Source: Flavipsychrobacter sp.
Lineage (GTDB): Bacteria > Bacteroidota > Bacteroidia > Chitinophagales > Chitinophagaceae
Length of the DNA: 64,000 nucleotides
Direction of reading: 5' to 3'
Assembly (NCBI GenBank): GCA_017849575.1
Contig: JAFIGV010000019.1
Coordinates: forward strand, 186,001 to 250,000
Position 1 is the first letter of the stretch, and each line of letters opens with the position of its first letter. The position numbers and the translations under genes were made by a program. The notes below the pieces were generated by a model that saw only the letters and a program-made list of their open reading frames with translations, was not told where the DNA came from and ran no database searches. Positions 16,641-24,629 of the stretch are shown in pieces.

Positions 16641-18842
16641 TTATAATTCGTCTTTGTTGAACTTACTCAGAGACATGTTGATGCCTACAAAATACGAGCG
16701 GTATAACGCAGGCACCATGGGGTAGCGCTTCGATCCGTCGGCATTATATCGATAGCCAAAAATGTTTTTTTGATTGGTGATATTGTCCACGCCGGCATAA
16801 ATCACCGTGAACCACTTCCCGATGCTGCGAAGGTGATTGATGGTAAAGGAGAGATTGTGATAGTCGGGGGTGCGGTCGCTGAGGAAATCCGTTTGGCCAG
16901 GGTCGTAGTAGGGGCGACCACTTGCATAGCTGTACGTCATATTGATCTGTGTGGTGATCTTGTCTATCCAGTATTTGCCAACTACGTTCAAGTTATGTGT
17001 GGAGATAAATTCCGGCGTGGCCTGTGTGGGGTAATTATTATACAAGCGCCGGGTGTCTATATAGCTGTACGAAATCCAATAGTCAGCATTTTTGATCGAT
17101 TTTTTATCACGCCAGAAGAGCTCAGCTCCTGTGGCATATCCATACCCGCTGTTGTTTATATGCACAGTTCCGTCGGCAATGCTCTGCTGCAGCGACCGGT
17201 AGGTATTCGGATCGTAGGGAGCAGTTTTCCATTGTTCGCGGATCAGGTTCTGATAGTCTTTGTAATAGCCTTCTATTCTAAACGTTCTTTCTTCATGCTG
17301 CCACTGGTAATTGGCAATGTAGTGTATTGCTTTTTGGAATTCATACTGCTGATTAAAAGGTGCCACAGCATAGAGGTACAGGTTGCCGGGGTTCTGATAG
17401 AAGACACCCGTAGCCAGAGATACCTGACCGTGTCTTCCTGCTTTGAGCGCGAGTGAAAAACGCGGAGCTATGCTGCTTTGAGCCAGCAAAGCACTTTGTT
17501 CGTACCGGACACCGGGCTTGAGGGCGATCCAATACACGGGTGTCCATTCTCCTTCAAGATATCCTGATAAAAGTTGCTCATTGATGCTGCGCTGCGATGA
17601 CCCGTATTGGTTGTCCACTTCGAAATGCTGATAGTCCGACCCTACCAGAATGTTGAGCCGTGTGGTGGCCAGATATTTCGCTTCCAGTCGTCCCTGCGCT
17701 CTTTGTTCTTTCAGCGAGCCGGCAATGCTGTCAAAACGACTATCATCAAGATTGTAGCTATAAGCCCCTGCCGCATATAATATCCATTTGTTGTGCAACG
17801 TTTGTTTGTATGATGCTTGTCCGGTATAGGTATCATTTTGCAGCCCATATCGCACTGTGCTGCCCGGTTCGCCCGGGTTGGGTACTGCTATTCCGCTGGA
17901 GAAATGGCTTATGTTGGCCATCAGCTTTACGATGCCCATCTTGTTGGGTTGCCAGGCATAGCGTGCGGAACCGCCGTAGCCTTTGGGTACATCATAATAA
18001 TCGAAGTTGGTCTTTACCACGCCATAAAATGGCTGGAGGTTGTTATAAAATGCGGTAACATCGCCACCACTGTTCTTCCAGAGTTTGCTGCCGCTGGCAT
18101 ACACACCCGCCATGTTGAGGCCCAGGTTGATCGTGCTTTTTTCGGGCAGGTCCAGCGAGCTTAGTTCTAATACGGAAGACAAAGCTTGCCCGTAGCGCGC
18201 ACTGTAACCGCCGCTGCTGAAGGACACTCCCTTAAACTGAAAGGCGTTGAAACGGCTGCGGGTGGCCACGCCCGGAGGTCCGCTGAAAAATGCATTTTGT
18301 ACCACCATACCATCTATCACAAAAGAGGCTTCGCTGGCATCTCCGCCGCGTACAAACAGTCCGTTTTGGGTGCCCTGTTTTTGTGTGCCGGGTAGTGTTT
18401 CTATAGCGCGTACTACATCGGCCTGCGAGCCTGCCGTGGTTACAATGTCGAGCGGTTTCAACACAGTCTTGTCTTTATCATTGCTGGCCTCAAAGGCACC
18501 CGCTGTAATGGTCACTTCTTCAAGGCTACGGGCTGTGTTTTTCAGGGTTAGGGAAATACCGCTGACATCGCCGTTAATATTAAGCGGAAGCCCGGCATTT
18601 GCGTAACCGACAGCCGTGGCCACAAGAGTTTGCGCCCCCTTTTCTGTAGTCTTGAAGCTAAACTTGCCCGCGCTGTCGGTTGATGCTCCGTCAAGAGTAT
18701 TGTCCAGATAAACGCTCACACCGGATAGCGCCATTCCCTTCTCGTCTTTTATCGTTCCGCTCACGGTGCTCTGAGCGGAGAGATTCAACGAAAGAAAAAG
18801 CATTGCAAGACTAAAGAGATATTTTATACTTACCGGATTCAT
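16641..18842 (-). CDS. TonB-dependent receptor with CarboxypepD_reg-like N-domain
   Basis: The 733-residue outer-membrane protein from ATG 18842 has a signal peptide (ending LNLSAQ), a CarboxypepD_reg-like domain (STVSGTIKDEKGMALSGVSVYLD, about 25-110) and a plug domain (TAGSQADVVRAIETLPGTQ, LFVRGGDASEASFVIDG). The rest is a beta-barrel ending in an aromatic-rich strand. It resembles receptors for siderophores or other TonB-imported ligands; the substrate is unknown. A perfect -7 box TAGTTTTG sits 5 bases before the start codon. The upstream in-frame extension to 18917 is therefore unlikely. Confidence 0.92.
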   Translation of the reverse strand: MNPVSIKYLFSLAMLFLSLNLSAQSTVSGTIKDEKGMALSGVSVYLDNTLDGASTDSAGKFSFKTTEKGAQTLVATAVGYANAGLPLNINGDVSGISLTLKNTARSLEEVTITAGAFEASNDKDKTVLKPLDIVTTAGSQADVVRAIETLPGTQKQGTQNGLFVRGGDASEASFVIDGMVVQNAFFSGPPGVATRSRFNAFQFKGVSFSSGGYSARYGQALSSVLELSSLDLPEKSTINLGLNMAGVYASGSKLWKNSGGDVTAFYNNLQPFYGVVKTNFDYYDVPKGYGGSARYAWQPNKMGIVKLMANISHFSSGIAVPNPGEPGSTVRYGLQNDTYTGQASYKQTLHNKWILYAAGAYSYNLDDSRFDSIAGSLKEQRAQGRLEAKYLATTRLNILVGSDYQHFEVDNQYGSSQRSINEQLLSGYLEGEWTPVYWIALKPGVRYEQSALLAQSSIAPRFSLALKAGRHGQVSLATGVFYQNPGNLYLYAVAPFNQQYEFQKAIHYIANYQWQHEERTFRIEGYYKDYQNLIREQWKTAPYDPNTYRSLQQSIADGTVHINNSGYGYATGAELFWRDKKSIKNADYWISYSYIDTRRLYNNYPTQATPEFISTHNLNVVGKYWIDKITTQINMTYSYASGRPYYDPGQTDFLSDRTPDYHNLSFTINHLRSIGKWFTVIYAGVDNITNQKNIFGYRYNADGSKRYPMVPALYRSYFVGINMSLSKFNKDEL

Positions 18843-18847
18843 TGCCG

Positions 18848-18855
18848 CAAAACTA
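18848..18855 (-). promoter_or_regulatory. -7 box of the TonB receptor unit
   Basis: On the minus strand TAGTTTTG, a perfect TAnnTTTG, lies 5 bases before the ATG. The transcript would start at or within a few bases of the start codon. Confidence 0.55.
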
Positions 18856-18917
18856 ACCGCTAATTTTTTTCTCGCTTTATGAATTCGGTTAATAAACTGT
18901 GGTGGTCGGTAAGGCAC

Positions 18918-18948
18918 AAAAAAGGGTCGGTAAAATAGTACCGACCCT
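18918..18948 (-). terminator. Terminator of the T9SS protein at 18971
   Basis: A perfect 10-bp inverted repeat (AGGGTCGGTA / TACCGACCCT, 6-base loop) is followed on the minus strand by six T. It lies 22 bp after the stop codon. Confidence 0.9.
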
Positions 18949-18970
18949 GAGCTTGGTAAAAAACGTTGTC

Positions 18971-20407
18971 TTATTGCTTCAATACTGAGGTTTTGAACAC
19001 TCTTTCACCCTTATTGTTGGTGACGGTAAGCCAGTAGATACCCGGCGTAAGATGACTGATGTCGAAGGATTCCGTTCCGTGTACGCGAGTCACAGTTTCA
19101 CTATAAACCATCTGACCTGCTGCGTTCACCATAGCGATCTGAACCGGCTTGCCATCGGCTTTCCATTTCAGGTTCAGTGTGTTTACTGCCGGGTTGGGAT
19201 AGGCGGTCATGCTTTCCAGAGCTTCAGTAGCCTTTACCGATGCGGGGTCAAAATTCTGATAGTAGAAAAAGTAGTGGTACACATCTTCGTAGGTGCTGCC
19301 CGTCAGGTTGTAAATTTCCATTTGCGTGGGGTTGTCATAGCTGTTATAGCTGGTATGCATAAACGCCGAAAGATTGTACGTGCCGGGAGTAGGCGCAGGC
19401 GCCAGATACCAGGTAGTGTCGGGTAGTCCGCCGGCGTTTACATTGCGAAGGGTCAGGCTATAACTGTCCCATGCACCTGCTGTTGCATTGTAGGTGCGAA
19501 TTTCCTGGTAGGTGCGGTATTTACCACCGGGCTCCCAGGCCATAGAGTCGAGCTCGTAAGGTGCCAGTCCTGCTCCGCCAAGGTTTACGTCAACCAGCAC
19601 GGTTTTCAGGTCGTTGTTGGGATAATAGCTGAAGTGCGTCTGATAGATATCCGCAAATGTTCCTGAAAGCGATTGATCCATGCGTACCAGCGCCGAAGTA
19701 AATTGTCCACCGGTGTAGGTGTAAATTCCCACTTGCGCTGGCAGCCAATCGCCCTGCGAATTGACAAACAATGTGTCGGCAGTCACTTCGTCCTGCGCAT
19801 TGTAGTCTATTCTGCGCAGGTAGGCACTGTCCCACTGCTGGGTAGCGTTGTTGTAGTCAAAACCGTAGAGCGTCACCAGCCGGCCAAGGCCATCGTAATA
19901 GTTCAATACCCTTTGGTTTAGTCCGTTAGAAACTCTTTTAATGTTGTACAGCGAGAGCTTATTGGCTGCCGTGTATTGCGCATACATTTCTTCCTCGAGG
20001 TGAGCCGTAGTGTCGAAGCTAAAATAGCGTGCGGTATCAGCGTTTACTTTGATGGTTCCATAGGCAAAGGGGTCGATCGCGGGGTCGGTATCACCGGGGA
20101 AATAATAGTCGTGATAGGTTTCGTCGTAGTTGAATACCGAGCTCCGCCCATTGGAGTACCTGAAGTAGGTAGTGTCTGATTTAGTAATTGCGGTGCCCAC
20201 TACATCATAACCGCATTCTGCAGTCACCCGCTGCATCATCGTTGTCGGCTTTTGTGGTGCATGTGCTGAGCCCCGTTGAGCTTTTGCAATCATCTGTTCG
20301 CGAAAGATCTCATATCCTTTCATGGGCTTTCTGTCGCGCTTCAGTGCTTGCGCGTTCAGCGTCGATGCGCCGATCATCAATAAAGAAAGTGTCAATAATT
20401 GCTTCAT
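18971..20407 (-). CDS. T9SS-secreted protein of unknown function
   Basis: The 478-residue product starts at ATG 20407 with a signal peptide (MKQLLTLSLLMIGASTLNAQ). The middle consists of many beta strands with repeated YNNATQQWDSAYLRRIDYNAQDE-like and YYDGLGRL-like segments, recalling YD/RHS-type strand repeats. The C-terminus is a type A T9SS sorting domain (AYPNPAVNTLNLKW...LTPGIYWLTVTNNKGERVFKTSVLK). It should be exported and surface-attached. No enzymatic motif is visible. It is a single gene with its own perfect terminator. Confidence 0.88.
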   Translation of the reverse strand: MKQLLTLSLLMIGASTLNAQALKRDRKPMKGYEIFREQMIAKAQRGSAHAPQKPTTMMQRVTAECGYDVVGTAITKSDTTYFRYSNGRSSVFNYDETYHDYYFPGDTDPAIDPFAYGTIKVNADTARYFSFDTTAHLEEEMYAQYTAANKLSLYNIKRVSNGLNQRVLNYYDGLGRLVTLYGFDYNNATQQWDSAYLRRIDYNAQDEVTADTLFVNSQGDWLPAQVGIYTYTGGQFTSALVRMDQSLSGTFADIYQTHFSYYPNNDLKTVLVDVNLGGAGLAPYELDSMAWEPGGKYRTYQEIRTYNATAGAWDSYSLTLRNVNAGGLPDTTWYLAPAPTPGTYNLSAFMHTSYNSYDNPTQMEIYNLTGSTYEDVYHYFFYYQNFDPASVKATEALESMTAYPNPAVNTLNLKWKADGKPVQIAMVNAAGQMVYSETVTRVHGTESFDISHLTPGIYWLTVTNNKGERVFKTSVLKQ

Positions 20408-20590
20408 AGGTTTTGTTTTAAGTAGTTTTTTAGTGAATCGAATTTTTGTTAGAAAGGTTACAAAATACCGCAAAATTTTCCATACCTCGGGGCGCTGCAG
20501 TCTCACCGGATCGTAAAAAAATTAGGTTGATTTTTCGAACCTGTTCCGGATCAGGGGCGGCTACAACTGCAGGGGATAAGTACCGGACAT

Positions 20591-20621
20591 AAAAAAACTG
20601 TCCCCCGTTTGTGAGGACAGC
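20591..20621 (-). terminator. Terminator of the receptor/DUF4249 operon
   Basis: On the minus strand CTGTCC pairs with GGACAG around an imperfect stem and is followed by seven T. It lies about 25 bp behind the DUF4249 gene. Confidence 0.75.
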
Positions 20622-20646
20622 TTCTTGTATTGCTGTTGTTTGAGTG

Positions 20647-21432
20647 TTAAGGGATCTGGGTGGATTTTATCGATCGGGTGAAGGCACCAAAATACCCGAG
20701 AGCGCCGCCGGTAATATTGGAGTTCGGGTTGGCCGGGGCGGGTCCGTTTTGATTGTTCAGCATTTCATTCAGCGAGGTGAAAAAATCGAACACAGCCTCG
20801 TCCATGCCCCGTAGTTCGAAGGCAATCTTATCACCGGGTTCAAATCTTCTGAAGAGATCTGCTTTTACCAGTTTTCCGTCGTTGTATTTGTCGTTGAGCA
20901 GATACAGATCTTTGGGCTGGTTTTGCAAGGTGTCGTTGATGGTATAGACCACACGATAAAAATTCTTGGTGCCGGCCGGATCCGTGAAGTTTGCCGCCAC
21001 CTCGTAGCCCTCTTTGCGGAAGTCGGCTTCCTTAAAGATGCGCGATACACTGTCTATACCCACCATCTGTGGCATCACGGAGGTGGCGTTAAATTCCTGA
21101 CCGGCTACGGTTACCTTCAGAAAGTATCTGCGACCCGGAACGCCATTGAAGCCGGGTAGCTGATATTGACCGTTGCCGGTAAATGGTATTGTAGTGTTAT
21201 TCCCCTGATCATCAGTGAGCAGAACTACTGCATCGTTGATCTGCTGTTGCGGAGCGAAACCGTAGTAATCCGTTGTTTTGGCAACATGCACCTTCACCGT
21301 GTCATTGCCGCTATACACCTCGCCTTCCACCACATATTGCGGAGCGGCATCGTTAAGATCTACATTGATCACCTTTTCGCAAGAGGCAAACAGCAAGGCC
21401 GCCACAGGCGCCAGTAAAATATGTTTTCTCAT
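20647..21432 (-). CDS. DUF4249 outer-membrane-associated lipoprotein
   Basis: The 261-residue protein has a lipoprotein signal (MRKHILLAPVAALLFASCEK, Cys18). The body matches DUF4249: VINVDLNDAAPQYVVEGEVYSG, a GNGQYQLPGFNGVPGRRYFLKV beta segment and the terminal NPNSNITGGALGYFGAF motif. DUF4249 proteins are nearly always encoded directly behind a TonB-dependent receptor, as here (7 bp gap), and are thought to be its surface-exposed partner. The ligand is unknown. Confidence 0.93.
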   Translation of the reverse strand: MRKHILLAPVAALLFASCEKVINVDLNDAAPQYVVEGEVYSGNDTVKVHVAKTTDYYGFAPQQQINDAVVLLTDDQGNNTTIPFTGNGQYQLPGFNGVPGRRYFLKVTVAGQEFNATSVMPQMVGIDSVSRIFKEADFRKEGYEVAANFTDPAGTKNFYRVVYTINDTLQNQPKDLYLLNDKYNDGKLVKADLFRRFEPGDKIAFELRGMDEAVFDFFTSLNEMLNNQNGPAPANPNSNITGGALGYFGAFTRSIKSTQIP

Positions 21433-21439
21433 CTCAGTT

Positions 21440-23764
21440 TTAAAATTTGAAGTTGTAAGTAATAGAAGGCACCCAGGTAAAGAGCGCTACCCGCACCGCT
21501 TCTGTTTGCTGCGGATTGTCTTCGTTCTGACGGAAGTTAATGGTATAGGCATTTTGTCTGCCATAAGCATTGTAGAGCGAGAAGTTCCAGCTTCGTTCCG
21601 TGCGTTCTGTTTTGCGGGTCACCCAGGTAAGGCCGAGGTCGAGGCGGTGATAGGCCGGCATCCGGTATCCGTTGCGCTCGGTATAGTAGGGCACCTGCAT
21701 TCCGTTGAGCTCATACTTTCCGGACGGGAAGGTCACGGCACTGCCTGTATAATAAATCCAGTTTGCAGAGATCTTCAATTTTTTATTCAGGTCGTACATG
21801 GCCACAATAGCGAGATCGTGAATGCGGTCTTGCCGCGCCGGGAATTCGCTTCCATTGTTGATGTCGTCAAATTGTTTGAGCGAGCGGGAGAGGGTATAGC
21901 TTACCCATCCTGTGAGGCGGCCTGTTTGTTTACGCAGCAATACTTCTACGCCATAGGCCCTTCCCTTTCCATACACCAGTTCTCCTTCTACTTCTTCGTT
22001 GAAGACGAGGTCGGCGCCATTGCGGTAATCAATCTGATTTTGCAGGGTTTTGTAATAGGCCTCCACTGATAGCTCGAACATATTGTCTTTGAAATTGCGG
22101 AAGTAGCCTGCCGAAATCTGATCGACGATCTGGGGTTTTACGTTGTTGCTGCTGGGCACCCAAAGGTCTGTGGGTGAAGAAGTAGTGGCATTAGACAGCA
22201 GGTGCATATACTGATAGTTCCTGTTGTAGGATGCTTTTACAGAGCTGGTTTTTGTAAGCTCGTACTTAGCTGCGATACGTGGCTCCCAACCGCCATAGTA
22301 AGTGATGCTCTCCCAGTCGGAATAGGTTTTTGACGAGGTTTTGTTGCCGTCTTTGTCGAAGGTGTACACCGTAGCACCGCCCATAAAATTGAAAGCGGAA
22401 TAGCGCAGCCCGTATTGTACACCGAGCCTGTCGGAGATGCGCATATCATTTTGTATGTACAGTGCGCCTTCGAGGGCTTTGCGGCCCGTAAGGTCCTGAT
22501 CATTGAAGTTGCTGTTCTCGCCTACGCGTATAGAACCGGGCTTGAAGGTATGGTGAATGATGTTGAGGCCGAATTTGATATTGTTGTTGGGGTTAGGCGT
22601 AAAGGTGAAATCCTGCTTCAGGTTCCAGTCTTCAATGGCCGATTTTATGGTAATGTCCTCGTTGTCGAAGCCAAGCTTGATACGATAATTGTAATTGCTG
22701 TAGATGACCGAAGTGTTGGAGAAGATTTTATTACTGATGATGTGGTTCCAGCGCAGGGTGGCGGTTGCATTGCCCCAGTCGAATCCAAATATATTACTGA
22801 AGCCAAAAACATCGCGACCAAAATAACCGGAAAGAAACAGCCGGTCTTTTTTGGTGATCTGATAGTTAGCCTTCATGTTCAGATCGTAGAAATAGAGCTT
22901 AGACTTGTTCAGCCGGGGTTCGTTAGAAAGTTTAAGGAAAAGATCGGCATAGGTGCGTCGTCCGGAGATGATGAAAGATCCTTTGTCTTTGACGATCGGC
23001 CCTTCCACGGTAAGTCTTGACGCTATGAGCCCGATACCACCCGAAGCACTCAAACGTTTATTATTGCCATCCCGCATTTTTACGTCCATTACCGACGATC
23101 CGCGTCCGCCGTACTCTGCCGGCATGGCTCCTTTGTAGAGGGTTACGTCCTTCAATGCATCCGAATTGAACACAGAGAAGAAGCCCAGCATGTGTGATGC
23201 ATTATAAACCGGAGCCTCATCCAGCAGGATAAGGTTCTGATCGGTTGCACCGCCCCGAACATAAAATCCCGCATTGCCTTCTCCGGCCGCTTTTACACCT
23301 GGAGTGAGCTGCAGGGTTTTGATAATGTCTTTTTCACCAAAAAGCACCGGCACGGATTCGATCGACTTGGGGTCAAGTTTAAAGACACTCATCTGGGTGC
23401 TGCTGATGTTTTTGTCGGCGCGTTCTGTACGCACAACCACTTCATCAAGGTCTTTGGAAGCAGCGTTGAGGCTAAGATTGAGGATCGTATCGCGTTGCAG
23501 CGTTAGGGATTGCTCTTTGGTATTGTAGCCCACATATTGGTACAGCAGGGTGTATTCGCCGGCCGGCAGCGTAAGCGAGTAAAATCCATAGCTATTGGTT
23601 GCAGCCCCTTTGCTGGGCTGGCCTTTTACGGTAACAATGGCACCGATCAGATCTTCTCCATTGGCGGCATCTTTGATATTACCGCTGATGGTGACGTTCT
23701 GAGCCATGCCGAAAATCGGAAAAAGAAGCAGCCCATACAGAAGCTGCGTTGTTCTGGCAAGCAT
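21440..23764 (-). CDS. TonB-dependent receptor (DUF4249-associated)
   Basis: The 774-residue outer-membrane protein starts at ATG 23764 with a signal peptide (LLYGLLLFPIFGMAQ). A CarboxypepD_reg-like domain follows (VTISGNIKDAANGEDLIGAIVTVKG), then a plug (SVPVLFGEKDIIKTLQLTPG, FYVRGGATDQNLILLDEAPVYN) and a 22-strand-type barrel ending VPSITYNFKF. It heads a two-gene operon with the DUF4249 lipoprotein. An AT-rich leader with a 7/8 -7 box (TATCTTCG, minus strand, 23862-23869) lies upstream, and the in-frame extension to 23881 runs through it, so it is not coding. Confidence 0.93.
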   Translation of the reverse strand: MLARTTQLLYGLLLFPIFGMAQNVTISGNIKDAANGEDLIGAIVTVKGQPSKGAATNSYGFYSLTLPAGEYTLLYQYVGYNTKEQSLTLQRDTILNLSLNAASKDLDEVVVRTERADKNISSTQMSVFKLDPKSIESVPVLFGEKDIIKTLQLTPGVKAAGEGNAGFYVRGGATDQNLILLDEAPVYNASHMLGFFSVFNSDALKDVTLYKGAMPAEYGGRGSSVMDVKMRDGNNKRLSASGGIGLIASRLTVEGPIVKDKGSFIISGRRTYADLFLKLSNEPRLNKSKLYFYDLNMKANYQITKKDRLFLSGYFGRDVFGFSNIFGFDWGNATATLRWNHIISNKIFSNTSVIYSNYNYRIKLGFDNEDITIKSAIEDWNLKQDFTFTPNPNNNIKFGLNIIHHTFKPGSIRVGENSNFNDQDLTGRKALEGALYIQNDMRISDRLGVQYGLRYSAFNFMGGATVYTFDKDGNKTSSKTYSDWESITYYGGWEPRIAAKYELTKTSSVKASYNRNYQYMHLLSNATTSSPTDLWVPSSNNVKPQIVDQISAGYFRNFKDNMFELSVEAYYKTLQNQIDYRNGADLVFNEEVEGELVYGKGRAYGVEVLLRKQTGRLTGWVSYTLSRSLKQFDDINNGSEFPARQDRIHDLAIVAMYDLNKKLKISANWIYYTGSAVTFPSGKYELNGMQVPYYTERNGYRMPAYHRLDLGLTWVTRKTERTERSWNFSLYNAYGRQNAYTINFRQNEDNPQQTEAVRVALFTWVPSITYNFKF

Positions 23765-24024
23765 AAATTGTGTAGTGTGTTTGGTTAATTTTTTGCAATT
23801 GTGAGTGAAACGTTTTTCTAAAGGAAATGTTACAATAAGGCCCGGTTGTGTTAAAGCGGCGCGAAGATAAGGGCAATACATTTTTACATATTGTTAAAAA
23901 CATCGGGGTAATGCTCCTGAATACTGAGGCGGAAAATCGCGACAACGAAACCCGATTTTCCGAAAACATTGCCGGGAGCCTTTCCGGCGGCACATTGTTT
24001 TTATAGGGTTCGGAAAAAGAGGTT

Positions 24025-24225
24025 ATGGAAAAACGAATTTTCGGAATCATCCTCACCGTTTTGGGCATTGCCGGGCTCATCATGGCTGCAGTAGGCTTTG
24101 TGAATAGCGACGACAACTGGCGGCAGCTTATCGTTTACGGCACCCTCGGACTTATATTTTTCTTTTCGGGTATTGGCCTTATTCGCTCAACGCACGATGC
24201 TGTGAATGAAAATGAACGAGCCTGA
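24025..24225 (+). CDS. Small two-helix membrane protein
   Basis: The 66-residue product has two predicted transmembrane helices (IFGIILTVLGIAGLIMAAVGF and LIVYGTLGLIFFFSGIGLI) joined by a short charged loop (VNSDDNWRQ), and a charged C-terminus. It resembles small inner-membrane proteins widespread in Bacteroidetes. AGAGG just before the ATG may act as a ribosome-binding site. It precedes the 24249 gene by 23 bp, so the two are probably co-transcribed. Confidence 0.7.
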   Translation: MEKRIFGIILTVLGIAGLIMAAVGFVNSDDNWRQLIVYGTLGLIFFFSGIGLIRSTHDAVNENERA

Positions 24226-24248
24226 TTTTTTATTTAAACCATATCACG

Positions 24249-24629
24249 ATGAATACCGCTGTATTTGTGCTGCTATTTTTTGCTCACGCCTTTCCTACGG
24301 CCACACGCCAATACGTTTATGATCAGGTAGAAATACGTGAAGACGGCTGGCAAAATTTCAAGACAGACACCTATGAGCTTACTGAGGCAAAAGGATGCTT
24401 ATCCCTTGGGCACGGACAACTCCGGATAGGGGAGGAAGTGTTCCGGCTCAAGCCCACAAAACTGCGCCATCAATATCGCATCCCCGGCGGCCGGGTTCAA
24501 TTAATCTACAAAAATCAACGCCTTAGTGCGGTCCGGTTAGTGAAATACCGCCAGGTCTTTTTGTTTCATATCGCGGGGGAAAGCAGTGCTTCGCAGGATG
24601 CCGAAATTGTTTTAGCCCATGAGCGTTAA
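24249..24629 (+). CDS. Hypothetical secreted or membrane-anchored protein
   Basis: The 126-residue product begins with a short hydrophobic stretch (MNTAVFVLLFFAHAFPTATR) that could be a signal peptide, followed by a beta-rich basic domain (DQVEIREDGWQNFKTDTYEL; RIPGGRVQLIYKNQRLSAVRLVKYRQVFLF). I do not recognise it. It overlaps the 3' end of convergent ligA by 18 bp. Confidence 0.6.
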   Translation: MNTAVFVLLFFAHAFPTATRQYVYDQVEIREDGWQNFKTDTYELTEAKGCLSLGHGQLRIGEEVFRLKPTKLRHQYRIPGGRVQLIYKNQRLSAVRLVKYRQVFLFHIAGESSASQDAEIVLAHER

